Assembly: GCA_964521025.1 (NCBI GenBank)
Contig: CAZFPK010000079.1
Span: 1-12,662, forward strand
Direction of reading: 5' to 3'
Length of the DNA stretch: 12,662 bases
Source: DRTC01 sp964521025
Lineage (GTDB): Bacteria > Cloacimonadota > Cloacimonadia > Cloacimonadales > TCS61
In this document: positions 6,275 through 12,662 of the stretch, piece by piece
Layout: each line of letters starts with the position of its first letter
How positions within the stretch are numbered: position 1 is the first letter of the stretch
Translations under genes and position numbers: made by a program
The notes under the pieces: generated by a model
The model's database searches: none
Seen by the model: only the letters and a program-made list of their open reading frames with translations
What the model was told of the DNA's origin: nothing

Positions 6275-8617
6275 TTAATTTCCCAGTTTCACGACAGTTA
6301 CTCCATCCCCACCTGCTTCGGGTGGAGGAGAGAAAAAACTATCAACTTTTTTATTTCTTCTCAGATATTGCCTGATCTTGGCACGCAAAGCTCCTGTGCC
6401 TTTACCATGCACAATACGAACCAAATTCAATTCTTTTAAAAGAGCATTATCGATTAATTCTTCGACTAAAGGCAATGCTTCCTCAAATGTGTGTCCCAGC
6501 ACTTTTAACTCGAATTTTGTTTCTTTTTCCGGGATATTTATTTTCTTTATTAGATCATTTTTATGAGTTTCCGTCTTTTCGATCTGAAAAAGATTTTCCC
6601 TACCGGTTGTATAAACCATCTCATTAATTTCAACCCTGATATTGTCATCCTTTACTTCGATGATCTCTCCCTGAGCAGCGATATCTTTGACCCAGACCAG
6701 TTGACCTGTTTGCGGTTTGCGGAGAGGTATTTTTTCTTCAGTCAACAACTCATCCTGTATTCCGAAATCTTTATTTAATTTTATGATCTTATGCAAAGAA
6801 TTTTCATAAAGAGATTTTTTCTTCTTTTTTTCTTCTTTTTTGATAGCGGAAATTTCTGTATTAAGTGCTTTTTGCAGGGATGTTAAAAACTCTCTCGTTT
6901 CCCTGATAGCCTTCTTTTTCCGCTCTTTACCTTCCTTTTCAAAGTTTTCTATTTTTTCCTGGTACTCTGAAATCTTCTGATTTAACAGACTCGTTTTCAA
7001 AGAAAAGAGGTAATTCTTACGAGCAAGTTCTGCTTTTTCTTCTCCCATTTTTTTGAGAAGTTCCGTTAATTCGACATTCTGGTTTCCTGTCAGTTCTTTT
7101 GCCCTCATAATCAACATTTCATCGAGGCCGAGTTTACTCGCAACTTCGATGGCAAAACTATTTCCCGGTAATCCCAATTTGAATTTAAAAGTCGGTAGAT
7201 GTTTTTCCGGATCGAACTGCATACTGGCATTCATACAATTATCGGTTTTTTCTGCGAAAACTTTCAGAGCCGTATAATGAGTTGTGATCACTCCGACAAC
7301 ATTTTTCTCTACTAATTTTTCCAAAATCGCTTGAGCCAAAGCAGAACCTTGTTCCGGATCGGTCGAAGCTCCGATTTCATCGATGAGAACCAGGGATCTG
7401 GAATTTCCTTTGGAAACCATTTCTTCGATATTCTTCATGTGAGAAGAAAAAGTACTCATAGCATTTTCCAGTGATTGATTATCTCCAATATCTGCAAAAA
7501 CTTCCGGGAAAATTCCAATTGTACTATCTGTTTTTGCCGGGATCAGAAGTCCGGAAAGAGCCATCAATGTCAATAATCCGACAGTTTTCAAAGTAACTGT
7601 TTTTCCTCCGGTATTCGGACCTGATATCAATAATAATTTGAAATCTTTTCCAATCTCAAGACTAAAAGGAATTACTTCTTCATGATCATCATAAGATTCG
7701 AGCAGAAGCGGATGACATGCTTCGATAAGGTTCAAATAAGGATTTTCAACGATCTCTGGTTTTTCAGCTTCCAACCTGTTCGCAAAACGAGCGGAACCAT
7801 AATAAAAATCAACCTGTTTGAGAACTTCACAATTTTTCAGAATATCCTTTTTAGAATTTCGGATATCAGAACTATATTTTTTCAGGATTCTGAAAATTTC
7901 CTGCTTTTCCTCGCTTTCCAGGATCTCGATCTCATTATTCAAGCCGACAACTTCCTCCGGTTCGATATAAATCGATGATTTGCTGGCTGACTTTCCATGC
8001 ACGATCCCCTTTACAAAAGAAACCGAACCTTCTTTAATAGGAACAACGAATCTTCCTTCCCGTTGAGTTACTACTTTATCGAACAAAAAGTTACTTGCTG
8101 CAAAATCTTCTATCTTATGATTCAAGGAAGATACTATCCTCTTTCTCATCTCCTTCTTTTTTTTCCTAATTGTCAATAATTGGGATGAAGCTGAATCTTT
8201 AATTTCACCATCCGCATAGAATATTTCCTTAAATCTTTTTTCCAATTCGGAAAGAATAAAAACTTTTTCCACTAATTCATGAAAATTTTTATATTCTTCT
8301 AATTTTTCGATTTCTCTTTTTAGAATATTAGCAGCTGAAATATTGAAATATATTTTCCTGAATTCTTCAAAATCATAGGTTTGATGAGGATAATCTTGAA
8401 ATAGTTCCGATACTTCGGAAACATTTTCAAAATTGAAATAAATTCTATTATTCAGACATTCCCTGATTTCCGATGTAAGTTCTAATTTATGATCAATCTC
8501 TTTTTTATCAATTAACGGATGTAATTTTAATGCTTCTGTTTTCCCGGGTTCGGATTGACATTCCCGAACCAATAATTCTTTTATTTTATGATATTCAAGT
8601 TGCTCAAGAAAAGACAT
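6275..8617 (-). CDS. mutS2: Endonuclease MutS2-type ATPase with Smr domain
   Basis: MutS2 proteins are MutS-like ATPases without the mismatch-recognition domain; in different bacteria they restrain recombination or rescue collided ribosomes. At 780 residues the length is normal. The helical core/lever region spans about 1-320. The ABC ATPase has Walker A GPNTGGKT (333-340), the ENAMSTFSSHMKN signature (385-396), Walker B LVLIDE (409-414) and switch THYTALK (446-452). A long charged coiled coil follows (about 510-615), then a KOW-like segment (TGQLVWVKDIAAQGEIIEV, 637-655), and a C-terminal Smr domain (about 702-780) with HGKGTGALR (737-745). The usual LDLRG start of the Smr domain reads LKVLG (705-709) here, so the Asp and Arg linked to nuclease activity in some MutS2 proteins are missing. 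The start is two bases after the cvpA stop and its own SD is weak (AAGGA about 16 bases upstream), suggesting coupled translation. Confidence 0.95.
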   Translation of the reverse strand: MSFLEQLEYHKIKELLVRECQSEPGKTEALKLHPLIDKKEIDHKLELTSEIRECLNNRIYFNFENVSEVSELFQDYPHQTYDFEEFRKIYFNISAANILKREIEKLEEYKNFHELVEKVFILSELEKRFKEIFYADGEIKDSASSQLLTIRKKKKEMRKRIVSSLNHKIEDFAASNFLFDKVVTQREGRFVVPIKEGSVSFVKGIVHGKSASKSSIYIEPEEVVGLNNEIEILESEEKQEIFRILKKYSSDIRNSKKDILKNCEVLKQVDFYYGSARFANRLEAEKPEIVENPYLNLIEACHPLLLESYDDHEEVIPFSLEIGKDFKLLLISGPNTGGKTVTLKTVGLLTLMALSGLLIPAKTDSTIGIFPEVFADIGDNQSLENAMSTFSSHMKNIEEMVSKGNSRSLVLIDEIGASTDPEQGSALAQAILEKLVEKNVVGVITTHYTALKVFAEKTDNCMNASMQFDPEKHLPTFKFKLGLPGNSFAIEVASKLGLDEMLIMRAKELTGNQNVELTELLKKMGEEKAELARKNYLFSLKTSLLNQKISEYQEKIENFEKEGKERKKKAIRETREFLTSLQKALNTEISAIKKEEKKKKKSLYENSLHKIIKLNKDFGIQDELLTEEKIPLRKPQTGQLVWVKDIAAQGEIIEVKDDNIRVEINEMVYTTGRENLFQIEKTETHKNDLIKKINIPEKETKFELKVLGHTFEEALPLVEELIDNALLKELNLVRIVHGKGTGALRAKIRQYLRRNKKVDSFFSPPPEAGGDGVTVVKLGN

Positions 8618-8619
8618 AT

Positions 8620-9165
8620 TTAAACAGATTTCTTCCTTGATTCAATCTGTTTTTTTAATCTCACTTTCTGCTCTTCAACTTCAGGAAATAAATCCAGGAT
8701 TTCTCGAGTCATGAGCCTGACATATGAAACAATCCTGGAATTACTCGTCTCTTTCCGAATAAAACCTTTCATCGGAGTAACATCTATAAAAATCAAAAGA
8801 AGAGCAATGATAAACGCTCCACTGGCTAATCCGAAAACTGCTCCTAAAGATCTATTGATGAAATTGAGATTTAATTCTGTAATAACTTTATGAAGTAGGA
8901 TTATGACTATTCTTGCTAAAATCAGAATTAAAATGAAGATTATAAGATATGAAAATATGTGAGCAAGGTTATCGCTCATTTTTAGTCGGATAATAAGATT
9001 TCTTTTAACGAGAAATCCTACATTTGTGATCAAAAAGAAAGCAGCGATCAGACCGAGTAAATGTATCAAGCAAGCAATAAAACCTTTTCTAATCCCGTTA
9101 ATAAGTAATATTACTAAAAAAATTCCAAGAATTATATCAGTAATATTAATTGTAGAGAAATTCAT
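8620..9165 (-). CDS. cvpA: CvpA family inner-membrane protein
   Basis: This is a small inner-membrane protein of the CvpA family (181 residues, usual size). CvpA was named for colicin V production and has been linked to envelope stress tolerance; the biochemical role is not settled. Four hydrophobic segments are visible at about 10-24, 28-48, 69-92 and 105-127. Family marks are NGIRKGF (23-29), between the first two, and NRSLGAVFGLASG (104-116), at the start of the fourth. The C-terminus is charged and helical (EEQKVRLKKQIESRKK), probably cytoplasmic. AGAGGA lies four bases before the ATG. It is paired tightly with mutS2, an arrangement also known from Firmicutes. A terminator-like hairpin lies between it and yqeY upstream. 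Confidence 0.88.
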   Translation of the reverse strand: MNFSTINITDIILGIFLVILLINGIRKGFIACLIHLLGLIAAFFLITNVGFLVKRNLIIRLKMSDNLAHIFSYLIIFILILILARIVIILLHKVITELNLNFINRSLGAVFGLASGAFIIALLLIFIDVTPMKGFIRKETSNSRIVSYVRLMTREILDLFPEVEEQKVRLKKQIESRKKSV

Positions 9166-9218
9166 CTTTTCCTCTGGTTAAATATTTCAAAAAAAGCAGT
9201 TTATAAGAAATTTCAAAC

Positions 9219-9243
9219 AAAAAAGGGAGCATCAAATCCCCCT
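9219..9243 (-). terminator. Terminator or attenuator between yqeY and cvpA
   Basis: On the minus strand AGGGGGA pairs with TCCCTTT (three G-C pairs, two A-U and two G-U) around an 8-base loop, followed at once by a T-tract (CCCTTTTTTGTTTG). It lies 25 bases after the yqeY stop. The stem is modest, so it could end the rpsU-yqeY transcript fully or only partly, leaving some read-through into cvpA-mutS2. Confidence 0.55.
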
Positions 9244-9267
9244 CTCAAGAAAATTGATATTTTAATT

Positions 9268-9705
9268 CTAAACTAATTTTTGACGAACTAAATTGCTTAG
9301 TTTTTTACCGTCTGCTCTTATGCCTAATTTTTGAGTGAGAGATTTCATAACCTTTCCCATATCTTTCATGGATTCGGCTTGAAGTTCTAAAATGATTTGA
9401 TTCACTTCAATCTCCATTTCAGCTTCACTTAGAGGTTCCGGAAGATACTTCTTAATTATCTCAATCTCAAATTTTTCTTTTTCCGCAAGCTCCGGACGGT
9501 TACCTTGAAGATATAATTCAATCGCTTGTTCCCTGATTTTGACCTGGTTTTGTAAAACTTTGATACTTTCTTCTTCAGTAAGTTCTTTTTTCTGCTCTAT
9601 TTCTATGTACTTCAAAGCAGATTTTAAGGAACGAAGAACAAGTAACTCCTCTTTTTGTTTATTCAGAAGAGCCTTTTTAATATCATTTGTGATTCTGTTT
9701 ATCAT
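9268..9705 (-). CDS. yqeY: GatB/YqeY domain protein
   Basis: This is a single-domain YqeY protein of 145 residues, the normal size. The domain is the same helical fold as the C-terminal tRNA-binding part of GatB, the amidotransferase subunit that completes Gln-tRNA or Asn-tRNA. The role of free-standing YqeY is not established, though tRNA or amidotransferase binding is a fair guess. Recognisable features are the N-terminal helix with LRSLKSALKYIEIEQKKELTEEE (23-45), the KIREQAIELYLQGNRPELAEKE segment (56-77), YLPEPLSEAE (87-96) and the C-terminal MGKVMKSL with LGIRADGKKLSNLVRQKL. It follows rpsU by 31 bases, the same order as in Firmicutes. It has no convincing SD (TTAGAAAA before ATG) and a small hairpin (CTGAT-CGATA-ATCAG) covers the gap. 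Confidence 0.93.
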   Translation of the reverse strand: MINRITNDIKKALLNKQKEELLVLRSLKSALKYIEIEQKKELTEEESIKVLQNQVKIREQAIELYLQGNRPELAEKEKFEIEIIKKYLPEPLSEAEMEIEVNQIILELQAESMKDMGKVMKSLTQKLGIRADGKKLSNLVRQKLV

Positions 9706-9736
9706 TTTTCTAACTGATTATCGATCAGGATGCTTA

Positions 9737-9949
9737 TTAAAATGATCTGTTGTATCTCGCTGCTTTTCTCTGTAATTTCACTGCTTTTCGTTTGGCTGCA
9801 TTTGCTTTTCTGCGACGGGCAACGGTCGGTTTTTCATAATATTGATTTTTTTTAATATCAGACAAAAGAGCAGCCCTTTCACAGGATTTCTTGAACCTTC
9901 TCAAAGTTACCTGGAAAGGTTCACCTTCTTTGGCAATAATTTTCGGCAC
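9737..9949 (-). CDS. rpsU: 30S ribosomal protein bS21
   Basis: bS21 is a small basic protein of the 30S platform, close to the 3' end of 16S rRNA and the anti-Shine-Dalgarno sequence, and is needed for normal initiation. The 70 residues start MPKIIAKEGEPFQVTLRRFKKSCERA, the family pattern, continue with YYEKPTVARRRKANAAKRKA, and end in a basic RKAARYNRSF tail. The start codon is GTG at 9949, preceded by a 10-base perfect SD (AAGGAGGTGA) six bases upstream. It leads the minus-strand cluster behind a good sigma-70 promoter. In some Bacteroidota bS21 masks the anti-SD and rpsU keeps an unusually strong SD as autoregulation; the strong SD here would fit, but other genes in this window also have SDs, so this is only a possibility. 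Confidence 0.96.
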   Translation of the reverse strand: MPKIIAKEGEPFQVTLRRFKKSCERAALLSDIKKNQYYEKPTVARRRKANAAKRKAVKLQRKAARYNRSF

Positions 9950-9955
9950 TAATTC

Positions 9956-9965
9956 TCACCTCCTT
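9956..9965 (-). promoter_or_regulatory. Perfect extended Shine-Dalgarno of rpsU
   Basis: AAGGAGGTGA on the minus strand matches the full anti-SD at the 16S rRNA 3' end over ten bases, six bases before the GTG start. It is the strongest ribosome site in the window and fixes the GTG as the rpsU start. Confidence 0.9.
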
Positions 9966-9982
9966 TTTTAAAGTAGTTCTCA

Positions 9983-10010
9983 AAAATAAAATTTGTATTT
10001 TTACTGTCAA
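9983..10010 (-). promoter_or_regulatory. Sigma-70 promoter of rpsU
   Basis: On the minus strand TTGACA (10005-10010) is followed after 16 bases by TATTTT (9983-9988), which puts transcription start near 9976, about 25 bases before the rpsU GTG. The short leader contains little besides the SD. The -35 context (CTTGACAGTAAAAA, 9998-10011) is identical over 14 bases to the tRNA-locus promoter. Confidence 0.72.
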
Positions 10011-10236
10011 GTTTGAAAGTTCATAAATCCGTTTTTTTTTGAAGATAGTCTTGCCTTTAAAATGTTTTTTTCATCTGATTTCATTTTGCCACGGAATTTA
10101 TTACGAAACAAACAAATAGACATTTTAAAATCATAAATAATTTCTCGTCTAAAAATTAATAGAAAAAAAACTTGAAGAAAAATCAACCATCAAAGTTATT
10201 GCATCCATAAAAACTTTTTCAATGAACGGAGGATAG

Positions 10237-12018
10237 ATGTTTGAAGGAATGAGAAAAAATGCAAAGATCGTAATTTATATAGTTGCCTTTGCTTTTATTG
10301 CTGGAAGCGGATTTATGGGTATATCGAGTATCATGAATCCCAAACCTTACCTTAATGTAGGAAAAATTGCCGGTAAAAAAATCCATTATCGCGAATATAG
10401 CCAGATGATCAGGAACAAGATCGGAAATTATGTTCAGGAAAATCCTGATAAAGAACTCGATGATAGCACAATTAAAAGGTTGAATGACGAAGTCTGGAAT
10501 CAACTTGTGCAACAAATTCTTTATGATAAAGAAATAAAAAGATATCGAATTAAGGTCAAAACTGCTGATGTTTTGGATAAATTAAAGAATCCCGGAACTG
10601 ATATCACTTCCCTCGAAGAATTTAAAACAGACGGCAAATTTGATTATGAAAAATATCATGAACTTTTGATTACAAATGATGATTTTGCCAACTGGTTGGA
10701 AAATAATATCAAACTTTCCTTACCTTACGAAAAACTTTATGAAAAAATAAAATCCGATACAATTGTAACTGAAGAACAGGTTCTTGAAGATTATAAAACC
10801 AACAATGATAAAGCCGATGCAAAAATAATTTTCTTTGATCCTAATAAAATAACCGACATTACAGCTACTGAGGAAGAAATAGAAAATTATTATGAAGAAA
10901 ACAAGGAAGAATTTAAACGAGAACCTGCATGCAAATATGAATATGTAAAAATTGCTCTAACCCCAAGCGAAGCCGATAAAAACCTGGTCAAAACAAGTAT
11001 TGATTCGCTTTATCAAATGCTGCTATCCGGAGCTGATTTTGCAGAAACTGCTATTGAATTTTCCGAAGGTCCTTCTGCTCCCAAAGGTGGAGATCTGGGT
11101 TATTTCACGAACGGTAAAATGGTTAAAGAATTTGAGGAAGTTGCCTTTAAACTCAAGGTCGGAGAAATCAGCGAACCAGTGTTGACCCAATTCGGCTGGC
11201 ATATTATCAAATCATTCGATAAGCGGAAAAATGACCAAAACCAGGATGAAGTCAAAGCAAGTCATATTCTCTTAAAGATAGAAACCTCCGATGAAACTGC
11301 CCAAAATCATGAGATCATTGCTAATGATCTTTTCCAAATGGCAGTGGAAAAAGGATTGGATGAAGCATCAAAAGATCTGGGTTTTCAAATCGAAGAAACC
11401 AGAGAATTCAATGAAAAATCTACTTATATCTCAGGAATTGGAAAAGAACAGGGATTAGTAAAAATCGCTTTTAAAGAAAAAGTCGGCTTTGTACCCGAAC
11501 CGATAAAAACTCAAAAAGGTGATTTTTATGTATCAGAATTATCTTATAAAATTGGTGAACATTATGAAGAATTAACCAGTGCTGAAAACAGGATCAAGAG
11601 AACAGTCGAAACAAAGAAAAAGCAGGAAGAAGTTCTCCGAAAAGCAGAAAAATTTGTAGCTGATCATGATGTAGAAAAATATTTAAAAGCAGCCGCAGAT
11701 GAGAATTGGGAAATTATAGAAGCTACTGATATTAATCTAAAGAAGTCCATTCCGAAAATCAGATTAGTTGAAGAACTGAACAAAGCGATCATCGATTTGG
11801 ATGAAAATCAGAATACGGGTTTGATCAAAGGTGAAAAAGGGGCATACATAGCTTTTATTACTAAAAGGTCGTACCCGGATATGGAAAAATTTGAAGAAGA
11901 AAAAGAAAAATTGATTGAAGAAGCTCAAATCAAAGCCGAAAATGAAAAACTCTCAAAGTGGTATCAAAAATTAAAAGCCGGTGCAAAAATTGAAGATAAC
12001 AGGGATATGTTCTTTTAA
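10237..12018 (+). CDS. PpiD/SurA-like membrane-anchored peptidyl-prolyl isomerase (foldase)
   Basis: This 593-residue protein has the build of PpiD. A short cytoplasmic N-terminus and one uncleaved membrane helix (about 11-29) are followed by a SurA_N-like chaperone region (about 38-185) and parvulin-type modules, all expected in the periplasm, where such proteins help exported proteins fold. Module 1 (about 233-327) has the parvulin back half GGDLGYFTNGKMVKEFEE, GEISEPV and FGWHIIK (His322) but lacks the early active-site His (KYEYVKIAL instead of xxHILI). Module 2 (about 339-438) keeps ASHILLKIE but lacks the GGDLGYF stretch and the late His. Isomerase activity is thus doubtful and chaperone function likelier. 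The C-terminal part (about 445-593) is charged and helical, ending in MFF. The ATG follows GGAGGA by three bases. It is divergent from rpsU. I see no clear promoter in the shared 287-base gap and no clear terminator after the gene. Confidence 0.88.
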   Translation: MFEGMRKNAKIVIYIVAFAFIAGSGFMGISSIMNPKPYLNVGKIAGKKIHYREYSQMIRNKIGNYVQENPDKELDDSTIKRLNDEVWNQLVQQILYDKEIKRYRIKVKTADVLDKLKNPGTDITSLEEFKTDGKFDYEKYHELLITNDDFANWLENNIKLSLPYEKLYEKIKSDTIVTEEQVLEDYKTNNDKADAKIIFFDPNKITDITATEEEIENYYEENKEEFKREPACKYEYVKIALTPSEADKNLVKTSIDSLYQMLLSGADFAETAIEFSEGPSAPKGGDLGYFTNGKMVKEFEEVAFKLKVGEISEPVLTQFGWHIIKSFDKRKNDQNQDEVKASHILLKIETSDETAQNHEIIANDLFQMAVEKGLDEASKDLGFQIEETREFNEKSTYISGIGKEQGLVKIAFKEKVGFVPEPIKTQKGDFYVSELSYKIGEHYEELTSAENRIKRTVETKKKQEEVLRKAEKFVADHDVEKYLKAAADENWEIIEATDINLKKSIPKIRLVEELNKAIIDLDENQNTGLIKGEKGAYIAFITKRSYPDMEKFEEEKEKLIEEAQIKAENEKLSKWYQKLKAGAKIEDNRDMFF

Positions 12019-12066
12019 AATATCAATATAGTCAATCGCGTGAGAAGTATAAAAATCAGCTAAATC

Positions 12067-12180
12067 TGTCATCTTGAATGAACTCGAAAGATAAAGAATA
12101 CAAAGAAGTTATAAGATTCCTCGACTACCAGAGTGTCTGCAAATACAAGTCTTCACACAAGAGGACGCTTCTAAATGACA
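12067..12180. repeat. Degenerate dispersed-repeat-like element with terminal inverted repeats
   Basis: The element starts TGTCATCTTGAA and ends TTCTAAATGACA; these are inverted copies matching at 10 of 12 positions. Inside lie AAGATTCCTCGACTACCAGAG and GTCTTCACACAAG, more GC-rich than the flanks. From memory it resembles the common intergenic repeats that start TGTCATTCTGAA and include AAGATTCTTCG, found in many environmental genomes. No protein is encoded. It could be a miniature mobile element or a REP-like relic. Copy number cannot be seen in this window. Confidence 0.42.
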
Positions 12181-12622
12181 ATATTTGACTTTCACAAATC
12201 CATTCATATCATCTCATTTCAAGAACTGATGAATTCATTGGGCTTTATAAATTACTATAAACCATTTTCGGTACATTTTCTGTAACTGTTCCGGTGCGAA
12301 TTACATTTAGTATTTTCCTCATTTCTCACAATTTTATATATAAAGGCTTATATGTTATATTTATCTTTTACTTTTTTTTTAAAATTCTTATCATTTTGGA
12401 ACAATTATTCCGTAAAATTGAAAATTAAGTATTAATTCGTAATTTTAAAGAATAGTTTAAGGAAAAGAATGGGGAATTTGAATGAAGTCCCATTTTAAAA
12501 TAAAAGTTCTTGACTAATTTTATTCTAATTTGATTCATACCACAAATTAATGATTGGTTATTTTTGAGGAGAATTATTTAGGGAAGTTCGATATAAAATT
12601 TTTAAAAGGGTAGTGTAACATA

Positions 12623-12657
12623 ATTTATGAAAGATTATGAAAAGTAATTTCATAAAT
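12623..12657. repeat. 10-bp perfect inverted repeat, possible operator
   Basis: ATTTATGAAA (12623-12632) and TTTCATAAAT (12648-12657) are perfect inverted copies separated by 15 bases. There is no T-tract, so it is not a terminator. It could be a regulator-binding site upstream of a gene beyond the window, although AT-rich sequence yields such repeats by chance. Confidence 0.35.
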
Positions 12658-12662
12658 ATGAG

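Larger units (their letters stand above)
12019..12662. other. Gene-free AT-rich stretch to the window end
   Basis: No reading frame here has coding character or a convincing start. It contains the repeat-like element at 12067-12180, T-rich runs (about 12370-12382), a weak promoter-like TTGACT-N17-ATTCAT (12510-12538, plus strand), an SD-like GAGGAG near 12567 with no start codon at a useful distance, and an inverted repeat at 12623-12657. ATG 12637 opens a frame that runs off the window (MKSNFINM) without a proper SD; it is too short to judge. Confidence 0.6.

Noticed and set aside
5796..6278. Plus-strand ORF of 160 codons opposite the dnaG start and the dnaG-mutS2 gap
   Set aside because: Mostly antisense to the DnaG zinc-finger region; Phe-rich composition from reversed Lys/Glu codons; no SD or known motif.
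10012..10236. Plus-strand promoter for the PpiD-like gene (for example TAGACA near 10119 with downstream AT-rich hexamers)
   Set aside because: No pair of hexamers with good match and spacing; AT-rich DNA gives many such partial matches.
12637..12662. Gene start MKSNFINM running off the window
   Set aside because: Only eight codons are visible and there is no adequate SD, so it cannot be supported.

Overview
The window looks like an AT-rich chromosomal segment from a Gram-negative bacterium of the FCB/Cloacimonadota-like kind. This is inferred from three things. One gene ends in a typical type IX secretion (Por-type) sorting domain. RpoD has the long non-conserved insert between regions 1.2 and 2 seen in many Gram-negative bacteria. 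A membrane-anchored PpiD/SurA-type periplasmic foldase is present. The phylum assignment is an inference from protein style, not a search result.

Layout. Positions 90-2105 (+) hold a large extracellular protein with an Asp-box, an EF-hand-like loop and a C-terminal sorting domain, but no visible signal peptide, so its 5' end looks lost or displaced. A strong bidirectional terminator (about 2112-2145) separates it from a minus-strand tRNA locus at 2150-2420. That locus has one intact CAU tRNA and two tandem decayed copies. Both copies lack the 3' acceptor strand and carry a perfect palindrome where the anticodon-stem/variable region should be. A TTGACA element lies upstream of them.

Positions 2646-9949 are a continuous minus-strand informational cluster, read in the order rpsU (bS21) - yqeY - [terminator-like hairpin] - cvpA - mutS2 - [170 bp with a mini-ORF] - dnaG - rpoD. 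This is the classical macromolecular synthesis set (rpsU-dnaG-rpoD) with yqeY and a cvpA-mutS2 pair inserted. It combines translation (bS21), replication priming (DnaG), transcription initiation (sigma-70) and recombination control (MutS2). rpsU has a perfect 10-base Shine-Dalgarno and a TTGACA-N16-TATTTT promoter. rpoD is coupled to dnaG by an SD that overlaps the dnaG stop codon.

Divergent from rpsU, positions 10237-12018 (+) encode a PpiD-like anchored foldase with two degenerate parvulin-type modules that keep complementary halves of the fold's motifs. The last 644 bases contain no gene I can support. They hold a degenerate dispersed-repeat-like element with imperfect terminal inverted repeats (12067-12180) and a 10-bp inverted repeat at the very end.

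The most unusual item is the palindrome-bearing tRNA-like tandem array. Other points of interest are a 39-bp in-frame insertion between 8-bp direct repeats in the sorting domain, a mini-cistron in frame with dnaG, and a MutS2 whose Smr domain lacks the LDLR-type motif.
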